From Pseudomonas resinovorans NBRC 106553 (GTDB taxonomy: Bacteria > Pseudomonadota > Gammaproteobacteria > Pseudomonadales > Pseudomonadaceae): DNA of 64,000 bases. Below, in pieces: positions 1-9,449 of this stretch. The notes beneath the pieces were generated by a model that saw only the letters and a list, made by a program, of their open reading frames with translations, was not told the origin of the DNA and searched no databases. The DNA lies in the NCBI RefSeq assembly GCF_000412695.1, contig NC_021499.1, positions 992,001 through 1,056,000 of the forward strand. Reading direction: 5' to 3'. The first letter of the stretch is position 1, and the number at the start of each line of letters is the position of its first letter. Both the position numbers and the translations under genes were made by a program.

Positions 1-1739
1 TGCCGTTCTTCGGCGGCCAGTTCATCTGGAAGGCCAACCCGGCCATCGTCGCCAAGCTGGAAGAAGTGGGCGCGCTGCTCAAGCACGAGTCCATCAGCCA
101 CAGCTACATGCACTGCTGGCGCCACAAGACCCCGCTGATCTACCGCGCCACCGCGCAGTGGTTCGTCGGCATGGACAAGCAGCCGGAGCAGGGCGCCACC
201 CTGCGCGAGCGTGCGCTCTCCGCCATCGAGCAAACCGAGTTCGTTCCCACCTGGGGCCAGGCGCGCCTGCACGGCATGATCGCCGGCCGCCCGGACTGGT
301 GCATCTCGCGCCAGCGCAACTGGGGCGTGCCGATTCCGTTCTTCCTGCACAAGGCCACCGGCGACCTGCACCCGCGTACCGTCGAACTGATGGACGAGGT
401 CGCCAAGCGCGTCGAGCAGGAAGGCATCGAGGCCTGGTTCAAGCTCGACGCCGCCGAGCTGCTCGGTGACGAGGCCGGCCAGTACGACAAGATCAGCGAC
501 ACCCTGGACGTCTGGTTCGACTCCGGCACCACCCACTGGCACGTGCTGCGTGGCTCCCACGCCGAGCTCGGCCATGCCAGCGGCCCGGCCGCCGACCTTT
601 ACCTGGAAGGCTCCGACCAGCACCGCGGCTGGTTCCACTCGTCCTTGCTCACTGGCTGCGCCATCGACGGCCACGCGCCGTACCGCCAGTTGCTGACCCA
701 CGGCTTCACCGTGGACGAGTCCGGCCGCAAGATGTCCAAGTCCCTGGGCAACGTGATCGCCCCGCAGCAGGTCACCGACAGCCTTGGCGCCGACATCCTG
801 CGCCTGTGGGTCTCGGCTACTGACTACTCCGGCGAGATGGCCGTATCCCAGCAGATTCTCCAGCGCAGCGCCGATGCCTACCGCCGCATCCGCAACACCG
901 CGCGCTTCCTGCTGGCCAACCTGAACGGCTTCGATCCGGTCCGCGACCTGCTGCCCGCCGAGGACATGCTGGCCCTGGACCGCTGGGCCGTCGACCGCGC
1001 CCTGCTGCTGCAGCGCGAACTGGAAGAGGCCTACGGCGAATACCGCTTCTGGAACGTCTACTCCCGCGTGCACAACTTCTGCGTGCAGGAACTGGGCGGC
1101 TTCTACCTCGACATCATCAAGGACCGCCAATACACCACCGCCGCCGACAGCGTGGCGCGTCGGTCCTGCCAGACCGCGCTGTTCCACATCGCCGAGGCGC
1201 TGGTGCGCTGGGTCGCGCCGATCCTGGCCTTCACCGCCGAGGAAATCTGGCAGTACCTGCCGGGCGAGCGCAACGAGTCGGTCATGCTCAACACCTGGTA
1301 TCAGGGACTGTCCGAGCTGCCGGAAGGCTCCGAGCTGGGCCGCGAGTTCTGGGAACAGGTCATGGCCGTCAAGGCGTCGGTCAACAAGGAACTGGAGAAC
1401 CTGCGCAGCAGCAAGGCCATCGGCGGCAACCTGCAAGCCGAAGTGACCCTGTTCGCCGAGGAAGGCCTGGCCGCCAACCTGGCCAAGCTGGGCAACGAAC
1501 TGCGCTTCGTGCTGATCACCTCCGTTGCCGAAGTCCAGCCGCTGGCCAGCGCCCCGGCCGACGCGGTGGAAACCGAGGTCGCCGGCCTCAAGCTGAAGAT
1601 CGCCAAATCCGGCCATGCCAAGTGCGGCCGTTGCTGGCACCACCGCGCCGACGTCGGCCAGTTCGTGAAGCACCCGGAACTGTGCGGCCGTTGCGTGGAA
1701 AACATCGATGGCGCCGGCGAGGTTCGTCACTATGCCTAA
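1..1739 (+). CDS. ileS: Isoleucyl-tRNA synthetase, C-terminal part (start lies before the window)
   Basis: Charges tRNA-Ile with isoleucine in the cytosol. The frame is open from base 3, beginning [10 protein letters not shown], so about 578 C-terminal residues are present; the family is near 940, so roughly the first 365 (including HIGH) are missing. The class I signature KMSKS is encoded at 729-743 and the connective-peptide motif TLDVWFDSG lies upstream of it. The C-terminus carries paired CGRC motifs ([11 protein letters not shown] and CGRCVENI), the zinc knuckle of the bacterial E. coli-type enzyme rather than the mupirocin-resistant type. The stop overlaps the lspA start, the classic ileS-lspA arrangement. 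Confidence 0.97.
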   Translation, partial: PFFGGQFIWKANPAIVAKLEEVGALLKHESISHSYMHCWRHKTPLIYRATAQWFVGMDKQPEQGATLRERALSAIEQTEFVPTWGQARLHGMIAGRPDWCISRQRNWGVPIPFFLHKATGDLHPRTVELMDEVAKRVEQEGIEAWFKLDAAELLGDEAGQYDKISDTLDVWFDSGTTHWHVLRGSHAELGHASGPAADLYLEGSDQHRGWFHSSLLTGCAIDGHAPYRQLLTHGFTVDESGRKMSKSLGNVIAPQQVTDSLGADILRLWVSATDYSGEMAVSQQILQRSADAYRRIRNTARFLLANLNGFDPVRDLLPAEDMLALDRWAVDRALLLQRELEEAYGEYRFWNVYSRVHNFCVQELGGFYLDIIKDRQYTTAADSVARRSCQTALFHIAEALVRWVAPILAFTAEEIWQYLPGERNESVMLNTWYQGLSELPEGSELGREFWEQVMAVKASVNKELENLRSSKAIGGNLQAEVTLFAEEGLAANLAKLGNELRFVLITSVAEVQPLASAPADAVETEVAGLKLKIAKSGHAKCGRCWHHRADVGQFVKHPELCGRCVENIDGAGEVRHYA

Positions 1740-2235
1740 GTCATACGGCCGCCTCGGCTGGCTCTGGCTGACCGCGCTGGTGTTCGTGCTGGACCAGGCG
1801 ACCAAGTGGTACTTCGAGACCGAACTCGATCTCTACCAGCAGATCGTGGTCATTCCCGACTACTTCAGCTGGGTGCTGGCCTACAACACCGGCGCTGCCT
1901 TCAGCTTCCTCGCCGACAGCTCCGGCTGGCAGCGCTGGCTGTTCGCCGTGATCGCCATCGGCGTCAGCGGCGTGCTGGTGGTCTGGCTGAAGCGCCTGAA
2001 ACCCGAGGAAACCTGGCTGGCCATCGCGCTGGCCCTGGTCCTGGGCGGCGCGTTGGGCAACCTCTTCGACCGCGTGGTGCTCGGCCACGTAGTCGACTTC
2101 ATCCTGGTGCATTGGCAGGACCGCTGGCGTTTCCCGGCGTTCAACCTGGCCGATAGCGCCATCACGGTCGGTGCCCTGATGCTGGCACTGGATATGTTCA
2201 AAACCAAGAAGTCCGGAGAACCTGCCCATGACTGA
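1732..2235 (+). CDS. lspA: Lipoprotein signal peptidase (signal peptidase II)
   Basis: Inner-membrane aspartyl protease that removes signal peptides from prolipoproteins after diacylglycerol transfer. The 167-residue protein has four hydrophobic segments and the conserved blocks [20 protein letters not shown] and FNLADSAI, which contain the catalytic aspartates. I chose the ATG at 1732 ([10 protein letters not shown]) because it overlaps the ileS stop by 8 bases and gives the usual length; an upstream in-frame ATG at 1708 lies inside ileS and would add eight atypical residues. The gene overlaps fkpB by 8 bases, which suggests translational coupling. BamD in this window is one likely client lipoprotein. 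Confidence 0.97.
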   Translation: MPKSYGRLGWLWLTALVFVLDQATKWYFETELDLYQQIVVIPDYFSWVLAYNTGAAFSFLADSSGWQRWLFAVIAIGVSGVLVVWLKRLKPEETWLAIALALVLGGALGNLFDRVVLGHVVDFILVHWQDRWRFPAFNLADSAITVGALMLALDMFKTKKSGEPAHD

Positions 2236-2665
2236 ACATCGCATAGGGCCGGATATGGAAGTCACCCTGCATTTCGCCATCAAACTGGATAACGGTGACG
2301 TGGTGGACAGCACCTTCCAGAAGAACCCCGCCACCTTCAAGGTGGGCGACGGCAACCTGCTGCCGGGCTTCGAGGGCGTGCTGTTCGGCCTCAAGAGCGG
2401 CGACAAGCGTGTCCTGGCCATCGAGCCTGAACAGGGCTTCGGCCAGCACAACCCGCAGAACGTGCAGGTGATGCCCCGTGGCAACTTCCAGGACATGGAG
2501 CTTTCCGAAGGCCTGCTGATCATCTTCAATGACGCCGCCAACGCCGAGTTGCCCGGCGTGGTGAAGCTCATCGACGACTCCCACGTGACCATCGACTTCA
2601 ACCACCCCCTGGCCGGCAAGCCGCTGTCCTTCGAGGTGGAGATCCTGTCGGTCAGGCCGGCCTGA
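2228..2665 (+). CDS. fkpB: FKBP-type peptidyl-prolyl cis-trans isomerase (SlpA-like)
   Basis: Cytosolic prolyl isomerase/chaperone of the short SlpA/FkpB class. The 145 residues contain an FKBP core starting [17 protein letters not shown], then [20 protein letters not shown], an insert-in-flap segment rich in acidic residues ([14 protein letters not shown]), and the closing [18 protein letters not shown] strand. There is no signal peptide. Its place between lspA and ispH, with an 8-base overlap to lspA, matches the conserved ileS-lspA-fkpB-ispH operon of gammaproteobacteria. Confidence 0.95.
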   Translation: MTEHRIGPDMEVTLHFAIKLDNGDVVDSTFQKNPATFKVGDGNLLPGFEGVLFGLKSGDKRVLAIEPEQGFGQHNPQNVQVMPRGNFQDMELSEGLLIIFNDAANAELPGVVKLIDDSHVTIDFNHPLAGKPLSFEVEILSVRPA

Positions 2666-2693
2666 ACCGCCTGCGGCCGGACGAGGTAACAGC

Positions 2694-3638
2694 ATGCAAA
2701 TCAAACTCGCCAATCCCCGCGGCTTCTGCGCCGGCGTCGATCGCGCCATCGAGATCGTCAACCGCGCGCTGGAAGTCTTCGGCCCGCCGATCTACGTGCG
2801 CCACGAAGTGGTGCACAACAAGTTCGTGGTCGAAGACCTGCGTGCCCGTGGCGCCGTGTTCGTCGAGGAGCTCGACCAGGTGCCGGACAACGTCATCGTC
2901 ATCTTCAGCGCCCACGGCGTCTCCCAGGCCGTGCGCCAGGAAGCCGACCGTCGCGGTCTGAAGGTGTTCGATGCCACCTGCCCGCTGGTGACCAAGGTGC
3001 ACATGGAAGTCGCGCGCTACAGCCGCGACGGCCGCGAGTGCGTGCTCATCGGCCACGCCGGCCACCCCGAGGTGGAAGGCACCATGGGCCAGTACGACGG
3101 CAGCAACGGCGGCGCCATCTACCTGGTGGAGGATGAGGCGGACGTCGCCAGGTTGCAGGTGCGCAACCCCGAGGCCCTGTCCTTCGTCACCCAGACCACG
3201 CTGTCCATGGATGACACCAGCCGGGTCATCGATGCACTGCGGAGCAAGTTCCCCAGCATCGGAGGCCCGCGCAAGGACGACATCTGCTACGCCACGCAGA
3301 ACCGCCAGGACGCGGTCAAGCAACTGGCCCACGAGAGTGACGTGGTGCTGGTGGTCGGCAGCCCCAACAGCTCCAACTCCAACCGCCTGCGCGAGCTGGC
3401 CGAGCGCCTGGACACCCCCGCCTACCTGATCGATGGCGCAGAGGACCTCAAGCGCGAATGGTTCGAAAATGCCCAGCGCGTCGGCATCACCGCCGGCGCT
3501 TCGGCCCCCGAAGTGCTGGTGCAGGGCGTGATCGAGCAACTGCGGGAGTGGGGCGCGGAAGTCGCGGTCGAACTGGACGGCCGGCCGGAGAATGTGACCT
3601 TCTCCATGCCCAAGGAACTGCGGGTGAAGGCGCTCTGA
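2694..3638 (+). CDS. ispH: 4-hydroxy-3-methylbut-2-enyl diphosphate reductase
   Basis: Last enzyme of the MEP isoprenoid pathway, reducing HMBPP to IPP and DMAPP with a 4Fe-4S cluster. The 314-residue protein carries the three cluster cysteines in GFCAGV, DATCPLV and DDICYATQ, plus the substrate-binding blocks VVHNK, SAHGV, GHAGHPE and [10 protein letters not shown]. The length is standard. The start follows fkpB by 28 bases with a GGACGAGGTAACAGC spacer. It is the last gene of this operon, with a strong terminator 20 bases after the stop. Confidence 0.97.
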   Translation: MQIKLANPRGFCAGVDRAIEIVNRALEVFGPPIYVRHEVVHNKFVVEDLRARGAVFVEELDQVPDNVIVIFSAHGVSQAVRQEADRRGLKVFDATCPLVTKVHMEVARYSRDGRECVLIGHAGHPEVEGTMGQYDGSNGGAIYLVEDEADVARLQVRNPEALSFVTQTTLSMDDTSRVIDALRSKFPSIGGPRKDDICYATQNRQDAVKQLAHESDVVLVVGSPNSSNSNRLRELAERLDTPAYLIDGAEDLKREWFENAQRVGITAGASAPEVLVQGVIEQLREWGAEVAVELDGRPENVTFSMPKELRVKAL

Positions 3639-3657
3639 GCCTTTCCTGCGTATAAAT

Positions 3658-3686
3658 AAAACGGGGCCCTTGGGCCCCGTTTTTAT
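3658..3686. terminator. Bidirectional intrinsic terminator between ispH and pilE
   Basis: A GC-rich perfect hairpin (ACGGGGCCC TT GGGCCCCGT) flanked by an A-run on the left and a T-run on the right can terminate ispH from the left and pilE from the right. Confidence 0.9.
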
Positions 3687-3698
3687 TTGGCTGCTGCC

Positions 3699-4136
3699 TC
3701 AGTTCGACGGGCAGCGGTCCCAGGCGTTTACCAGGGCACCACCGCCGGCGCGAGCACCGGTGGAGGTCAGGGTCAGCGTATTGGCGTTGCCGTTCCACAG
3801 GCCGCCCGCGACGGGCGTGGCCGAGATGGAGAAGGCAGTCGCGGACGCGGCGCCCACCACCAGGTTGAACTGCGCCCGGCCTTGCTCCGGGCTCTGGGTC
3901 GCATAGATATCGGGTACACCGTTGGTCGCAGCCCCGACATAGGTGCCCTGTTGCGCCCGGAAGCGCTCCATGGCATTGGCCAGGCCTGTGAGCGAGGCTT
4001 TCGCAGCCTCGCAGGCATTGCGGCGCAAATAGCCCTGGTATGCGGGGTAGGCGATGCTGGCGAGAATGGCGACCACCACTACCGCGATCATCAGCTCGAT
4101 CAGGGTGAATCCGCGCATCTGTCTTGGCTTGCTCAT
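3699..4136 (-). CDS. pilE: Type IV pilus minor pilin PilE
   Basis: Minor pilin incorporated in or priming the type IV pilus. The 145-residue prepilin has the class III leader and transmembrane helix [26 protein letters not shown] with glutamate at +5 after the Gly/Phe cleavage site, so it should be a PilD substrate. The globular part has cysteines at NACEAAK and DRCPSN that could form the C-terminal disulfide. The start codon overlaps the last base of the pilY1 stop (TGATG), so it is probably coupled to pilY1 translation. In P. aeruginosa pilY2 separates these genes; here nothing does. Confidence 0.93.
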   Translation of the reverse strand: MSKPRQMRGFTLIELMIAVVVVAILASIAYPAYQGYLRRNACEAAKASLTGLANAMERFRAQQGTYVGAATNGVPDIYATQSPEQGRAQFNLVVGAASATAFSISATPVAGGLWNGNANTLTLTSTGARAGGGALVNAWDRCPSN

Positions 4137-7100
4137 CAGTTGTCATCTATCCAGTAGGTGGATTCCTGGTAGGGGCCCTTGATGGTCTTGCACACGGTGC
4201 CGATACACAGCACCCACGGACCATTCTCGTCGCCACCACCACCGCTGCCACCCCCGTTATCCGGCAGGAGGAATACCGGCTTGGGCGGAATACCGCTGGT
4301 TTTCAGCAGGGTAGAGCGATCGGCCTTTTCCGGCGTGCCGTCCACGTTGTCCGCCGCCGGTGTGGCGTCGAACAGGTTGACCGTGTACGCCCGAGAGATG
4401 CCCTGGGCCGCGCGGCAGGAGTTGATGCTCGCCGTGGGTTCGTAGGTGGTGAACACCAACAGCCCGGCAAAGGTGGCGGAATCCGACAGAACCTTCTCGC
4501 CAGGGTTTTCCAGGCGGATGAACCAGCCGCCGGACGTCCGGGTGAAGGCGGTGGACGCCGTCTGCTGCTGCGAATTGCTGCCTTCCTGGATCAGGTTGTC
4601 AGTCGCGTCGTACATGCTCGATTCGGTCAACGTCGTGTGGGTGTTGGCCGCATCGGTGGTGGGGTTGTACACCAGGGGCGTCCGGAAGGAATAGAAACGA
4701 TCCTGGGTTACGGCGTTCAGCGGGTGTCCGCGATAACCCGAGCCGATGTTCACGGTCAGGGTACGGGTGCCGTTGATGTTTAGCAGCGAGACGTCGGGCT
4801 CGTTATAGAAACGGCGCAGCTTGCGCTCCAGTTCGGCGGGCGTTTCGCTGCCGGTATCCGCGGCTATGACGTCGGCGAAGACGCCATCGTTGGCATCCGG
4901 CGCACCGGAGCCGTTGCCGTTCACCGGGCTTACCAGCGAACTGGCGGCGCTGCCGTTGTTGATGAAGAAGCGCCAGATCTGGCCACCCATGTCGCCGACG
5001 AAGAACTGGTCCGCCTTGCCATCGCGGTCGATGTCGATCACGCGAATCGGGGCGGGGATGCTGTATTGCATCTTGTTCAGGGTCAGGGTGTGGCCGCTGG
5101 TGGCGCTGGCGGACCAGATGAGGGCGCCGGTGGTGGCATCGACGATGTAGATGGCGTTACCCATGCCATCGGCAGTACGCGCTTTCACGTTGTCCTGGTT
5201 CTTGTCGTAACCACCGCCGAAGATCAGCACCTTGGTGGCGGTGCCGCCCACGTTGATGGTGGTCAACACAGGTGTCGACCAGGTTTGGCCTAGGCGTTCG
5301 AAGCCTGGGGTCGGGGTCTGGGGTTGGGTAGTGTTAACGCTAGCGCCCCTGATGAACCAACGCATCTTGGGTGCGGTGCGATCGGTGACGTCCAGTGAGT
5401 ACAGGTTACTGCCGCCGCGGCCCATGGTGGCGTAGGCGTACACGAACTCGCCGGAGTTAAGGCCGGTCAGCTGGCGCGGCGTATCGGTGGAAGCAGGGTC
5501 GCGGCCGCCATAGATCACGCCGTTGTTGTTGGCGTCGTTGGCCCAGATCACCACGCTGTTATCCATGCCATAGATGCGCGGTTTTACCGACGTGGACTTG
5601 GCATCGACCATCAGTGGCTTGATGTTGGGCAGCAGCTCCTGGGGCATGAAGGCGAACTGCTCGACGCCGTTGCTGGTGTTGATGGCATGGACCATGCCTT
5701 CGTTGGTGCCGACGAAGGCGGTCTGGTCCTCATCCGAGCACGCGGTCAGTGCGGCGTTGCTGAAGGTGTTGCATTTGTAGGTCAGCAGGCGCGGCACCGA
5801 GTGCAGCGGGTCGCCCATGGCGTTACGGGCGGTGTTGTCGGTATTCAGGCCCCTGATCCAGTTGATCAACTGAGTGCGTTCGGTCGTGCTCGATGCACCC
5901 AGCAGCGACTCGGTCAGATTGGTGTTGGCGGTGTTCAGGCGGTGAGCCTGCGCATCCAGGCTGACGGCACTGCTGGGGCTGTTGCCGATATAGGTGAAGA
6001 GACTGCGGCCGGCGGCGGCTGGCATATTTGCCGCCGCACCACCAAGTTCCGTGTTGCCGCCGTCGTCGCCCGTGCTCCAGAAGCTGCGGGCGGTGCTCTT
6101 GAAGAAACCGGTCAGCGGGTCGATGGCGGCAATGTTGTCGGCGTCCAGTACCTCGCTGCCGGTGGTATTGGTCAGCTTGTAGCGCTTCAGGTTGCCGATC
6201 CAGCGGTCGTTTTCCGATGGTTTGAACAGGGCGAAGTAGATTTCGTTGCGGTTGGTCTGGCGGTTGAACTGGTTCACCGTTGCGCCGGGGCTGACGAAGG
6301 TGGTGTCGGTGGCCAGCACTTCCTGGATGATCCGGTTGAACGCAGTGCTCAGCTCGGATGCGGATTCCGCCGTATAGGTGGCGCCGCCGCCGTTCGTCGC
6401 CACTTCACGGAGGAACGCCTTGATGTTTGCGCTGGCGGTATCGCCGCTGGCGTCCAGGGCGAAGCCTACGGTGTGGGTGATGACGTTGTTCTTGCCGTCG
6501 ATGTTGGGGGCCTGGTCGTTCGCGTAGAGGTAGGTGGCCAGGTCCCTGGCACAGCGCTCCCCATCGTCCGCCGAGGCACAGCTGGCATTGATCATGGAAG
6601 CGATGCCGTTCTTGGCGGTGTCGGTGTTGTTGTTGGCCTGGCCGTCGGTAAGCAGCACCACATGGTTGGCCTGGCAGGTGCTGTTGATGGGCGTCGGCCT
6701 GCCGGAGATCGAGCCCTTCAGGTAGCGGGCGGCGTCATAGAGGGTCGGGACGATCGGCGTGCCGTCCTCGGCGTACATGTTCTGCACCAGGGCGTTCACA
6801 TGGCTGCGGACGGTAGTGGACAGGCCGCCGTTGCGAATCTTCAGGCGCAACTTGATGGACTGGGTCGGGTTCGTCTCGAAGGCGGTCGCCGTGAGCGTGC
6901 TGGTGGCCGTGTGACGGAGGAACATGGTCAGGGCATTGCCCCGGGTCCAGCTGTTGGACACGCTGAAGATCGAGGTCAGGGACGAAGCCAGGCCGGCGAT
7001 ATCGCAGGTAACAGGCTGGCCCGCCACCCAGCCAGTGGTGTTGTTGATCTGGCATTGCACTTCACTGGTGCGGCTGTTGCGGTTGCTGAAGTTGTTGTTG

Positions 7101-8941
7101 CCGGTGGTGAAGGCCGCCGAGTTGTTGCTGTTCTGGAAGCTGATCAGGCTGGTCTGGGAAGGGCTGTTGACCGTGGCGGCTGGTGTGATCACCACCTTGG
7201 CTTCCATGATCTCCGCCCCCGGGTTGATCGGCAGGTTGTCGAAACGCGCGCCGATTTCGCGGGTAGTCAGGGGCAGGGTCAGGGCACCGAGGGTCACGGC
7301 GCCGGAACTGTTCTGGTGGCCGTCGCCCTTCTCATCGGTGATGCGCGTTTCGACGATGGAGTTGAAGCAGCCACCGGTGCCGCCGGTGTAGCTCACCGTC
7401 AAGGTCGGTTGCAGGCCGCCGGCACCATCGAAGCTGCTGGCCGAGATGGCGCCGTTGGTGGACGTGGGGTCCAGGTAGAAGGCCATTGCGTTGTTGCCAC
7501 ACCATCCGGTGAGACCGACGACTTCCTGGACCTGGGCGGTGACATCCGGCCCCTGGATGGGCGCCGGTGTCGCCTGGAGTGGCCAGTTGTTGGGCGACCA
7601 GGTTGTCAGGGCGTTGGTCTTGCTTCTCGAGCGCAGGTCTTCCCCAGCGGTGAAGCCGTTGGCGTTGCCTTGCCGCTCTGCCTTGACCTCGAAGGTCGGG
7701 AACGGCGTGGTAGTGGTGGCGGCCGGGACGAAACTGATCCGAGCCTCAGTGATGGTGGCCCCCTGGGGAATGCCCACATCCTGGAAACGCAGTGCACCCA
7801 TGCGCTGCTCCGGCGCGTAGCCGGGGTTGGTGTAGCGGATCACCAGGGTCGGGGCGTTGCCGGTGGAGCAGTTCTCGGCGCAGAAGGTGTAGTCCTGGTT
7901 ATTGTTGTTGTTGCTGTTTGGCGTGAGTCGGACGAACACCCCGGTGATGGGCGAGTTGGTCGGGTTGGTCGCCGGTGTACTGGTGCGCAGCGTCTGGATC
8001 AGGCCGGTGATATCCATGCGTACCCGGTTGCCGCTGGTCCACCCCGATGCCTGGGTGGTGGTGCTGGTCAGGTAGGTACGGGTACCGAGGGTGTTGTTGT
8101 CGTTCAGGGCCGCGGGCGCCTTGCTGCGCTCCATCTGCACGTTGAACGTGGGATTGCGGCGGTTGGACTGGGTCGGCGTATTGGTCGGCGTGACCTCGAT
8201 ATAGGCCTCGCTGATGGTGGAGTTGCCCGGTACGTTCAGATCCTGGAAGTTGAACAGGGGCTCCTCGGGCGCGCTTCGCTTCAGGTTGAGGTCGGTCTTG
8301 GCCGTGTTGGTGCAGCGCAGCGTGCCTGAGCGACTGGGCGGGCTCAGACGGCAGGCGTACTCGGTGTTGCTGACTGTGACCCGGTAGAAGCTGCCGGTGG
8401 TGGTCAGCACCGAGGTCCCGGCGCTACCGTCGATGTCCTGGAGCGAACTGATGGTCCCCATTACCAGCGTCGGGTCGGTGGTCACCGCCGCATGGGTAAC
8501 GCTGCCTTGGGTGGCGTCGTCGGTGCTGGCGCGGATCCCGGGCGTGGTGGCCACCAGGTCGGCGTTGCCGGGAAGCGGCTGATCGATGTAGGTCACCGGA
8601 TAGACGAAGCGGGAATCGCCGTACGCGGCGCGGCTGTTCAGGACCATGACGCCGACGTTGATATCGCGGGTATGGCTCATGATGTCCTGGAAGGATGCCT
8701 TCAGGACGTCCATGCGCGATTGCTGCGAGCCGGTGGCGGTGTTGTTGCTGTTCAGGCGCCAGTTCATCGAGCCGGAGTTGTCGAGCACGAACAGGACGTT
8801 CGGGCGGATGCCGCTGTCGATTGCCGGGCCGCCGAAGAAGATCTCGGTGTCGTCGGCGTAGCTGTTGGCGCCGCTGAACAGCAGCAGGCCGGCCATGAGG
8901 CTGACGGTGAAGCGGGAGGTGGTGTCGAGCTTCTTGTGCAT
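4136..8941 (-). CDS. pilY1: Type IV pilus tip adhesin/assembly protein PilY1, enlarged form
   Basis: Secreted pilus-tip adhesin and mechanosensor, needed for pilus assembly. From the ATG at 8941 it is 1601 residues, against about 1160 in P. aeruginosa. Residues 1-29 are a signal peptide. A von Willebrand A domain starts near 47 with the metal-binding motif DNSGSM (54-59), is interrupted at about 175-710, and resumes with VVLLTDGQAN near 761. The insert contains three related modules, near 229-372, 383-518 and 564-704, each opening with a xFQDxxxPxxxxIxEA-like strand. The C-terminal beta-propeller has the calcium loop DIDRDGKAD (1303-1311), equivalent to the DxDxDxxxD site of PilY1. The tail after 1561 is Gly-rich. 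A GTG 18 bases upstream is possible, but the GAGGGA ribosome site favours 8941. Confidence 0.93.
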   Translation of the reverse strand: MHKKLDTTSRFTVSLMAGLLLFSGANSYADDTEIFFGGPAIDSGIRPNVLFVLDNSGSMNWRLNSNNTATGSQQSRMDVLKASFQDIMSHTRDINVGVMVLNSRAAYGDSRFVYPVTYIDQPLPGNADLVATTPGIRASTDDATQGSVTHAAVTTDPTLVMGTISSLQDIDGSAGTSVLTTTGSFYRVTVSNTEYACRLSPPSRSGTLRCTNTAKTDLNLKRSAPEEPLFNFQDLNVPGNSTISEAYIEVTPTNTPTQSNRRNPTFNVQMERSKAPAALNDNNTLGTRTYLTSTTTQASGWTSGNRVRMDITGLIQTLRTSTPATNPTNSPITGVFVRLTPNSNNNNNQDYTFCAENCSTGNAPTLVIRYTNPGYAPEQRMGALRFQDVGIPQGATITEARISFVPAATTTTPFPTFEVKAERQGNANGFTAGEDLRSRSKTNALTTWSPNNWPLQATPAPIQGPDVTAQVQEVVGLTGWCGNNAMAFYLDPTSTNGAISASSFDGAGGLQPTLTVSYTGGTGGCFNSIVETRITDEKGDGHQNSSGAVTLGALTLPLTTREIGARFDNLPINPGAEIMEAKVVITPAATVNSPSQTSLISFQNSNNSAAFTTGNNNFSNRNSRTSEVQCQINNTTGWVAGQPVTCDIAGLASSLTSIFSVSNSWTRGNALTMFLRHTATSTLTATAFETNPTQSIKLRLKIRNGGLSTTVRSHVNALVQNMYAEDGTPIVPTLYDAARYLKGSISGRPTPINSTCQANHVVLLTDGQANNNTDTAKNGIASMINASCASADDGERCARDLATYLYANDQAPNIDGKNNVITHTVGFALDASGDTASANIKAFLREVATNGGGATYTAESASELSTAFNRIIQEVLATDTTFVSPGATVNQFNRQTNRNEIYFALFKPSENDRWIGNLKRYKLTNTTGSEVLDADNIAAIDPLTGFFKSTARSFWSTGDDGGNTELGGAAANMPAAAGRSLFTYIGNSPSSAVSLDAQAHRLNTANTNLTESLLGASSTTERTQLINWIRGLNTDNTARNAMGDPLHSVPRLLTYKCNTFSNAALTACSDEDQTAFVGTNEGMVHAINTSNGVEQFAFMPQELLPNIKPLMVDAKSTSVKPRIYGMDNSVVIWANDANNNGVIYGGRDPASTDTPRQLTGLNSGEFVYAYATMGRGGSNLYSLDVTDRTAPKMRWFIRGASVNTTQPQTPTPGFERLGQTWSTPVLTTINVGGTATKVLIFGGGYDKNQDNVKARTADGMGNAIYIVDATTGALIWSASATSGHTLTLNKMQYSIPAPIRVIDIDRDGKADQFFVGDMGGQIWRFFINNGSAASSLVSPVNGNGSGAPDANDGVFADVIAADTGSETPAELERKLRRFYNEPDVSLLNINGTRTLTVNIGSGYRGHPLNAVTQDRFYSFRTPLVYNPTTDAANTHTTLTESSMYDATDNLIQEGSNSQQQTASTAFTRTSGGWFIRLENPGEKVLSDSATFAGLLVFTTYEPTASINSCRAAQGISRAYTVNLFDATPAADNVDGTPEKADRSTLLKTSGIPPKPVFLLPDNGGGSGGGGDENGPWVLCIGTVCKTIKGPYQESTYWIDDN
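6830..8257 (-). repeat. Three tandem diverged copies of one beta-sandwich-like module inside pilY1
   Basis: Protein-level internal repeat. Copy 1 (about 7826-8257) starts LFNFQDLNVPGNSTISEAYI, copy 2 (about 7388-7795) starts ALRFQDVGIPQGATITEARI, and copy 3 (about 6830-7252) starts GARFDNLPINPGAEIMEAKV. Each ends in a strand of the type PTLVIRYT / PTLTVSYT / SIKLRLKI, preceded by a D-I/V-T/A helix-like segment (MDITGLIQTL, PDVTAQVQEV, CDIAGLASSL). The shared pattern suggests domain triplication. It resembles DNRLRE-type cell-surface modules, but I did not confirm that family. Confidence 0.7.
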
Positions 8942-8963
8942 TGTTGATTCCCTCAGCACTGCA

Positions 8964-9449
8964 TCAGCGTATTTCTACGGTCATGTAGCCCTGGCGGTGC
9001 AAGGCGTTGGTATTGCTGTTGTCGATGGTGGTCGCGCTCTTGTCGAGGGAGGCACTGCTGGTGAGGTCATAGGTCATCACCATGGGCGTGCCGCTGCCTT
9101 CGCGGAGCGAGTAACCGTCTTCCACCTTCGCAGCGACGACTACTCGGGTCCTGGCGGTGCGATCGGCCTCTTCGCTGTCGTTGCCGCAGGCGTTGTCGAG
9201 GTCCCGGCAGTAGCGGTAGGTCTGGTCAGCCGGCGGGGCGACGTAGCTGGAGATCATCGCGATCGTATTGGCCAGGCCGTTCTCCGCCGCCTGGAAGGCC
9301 GTATTGGCCTGCTGCGCGTTCGACGACATGCGCTCCTGCAGGGCCGAGGTGGAGGCTGCTGTGACCGCGAGCGTCGTGAGGATCAGCAGCAGCACCAGGC
9401 TGATCAGCAGGACCGCTCCTTGCTGAGAGTTCCGGGCGATGCGGGTCAT
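8964..9449 (-). CDS. pilX: Type IV pilus minor pilin PilX
   Basis: Minor pilin of the tip-priming complex. The ATG at 9449 gives 161 residues starting MTRIARNSQQGAVLL followed by a hydrophobic helix (ISLVLLLILTTLAVTAA) and the QAAENGL region typical of PilX. The residue at +5 is not glutamate, as in PilX/GspK-type tip pilins. The predicted longer frame upstream lies within pilW and is out of character. The start overlaps the pilW stop by four bases (ATGA), and a 22-base gap separates it from pilY1. Confidence 0.9.
   Translation of the reverse strand: MTRIARNSQQGAVLLISLVLLLILTTLAVTAASTSALQERMSSNAQQANTAFQAAENGLANTIAMISSYVAPPADQTYRYCRDLDNACGNDSEEADRTARTRVVVAAKVEDGYSLREGSGTPMVMTYDLTSSASLDKSATTIDNSNTNALHRQGYMTVEIR

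Noticed and set aside
5687..8329. An 880-codon open frame on the plus strand opposite pilY1
   Set aside because: It runs antisense to pilY1, is a Val/Gly/Ala-rich shadow typical of high-GC DNA, and has no recognisable domain or promoter.
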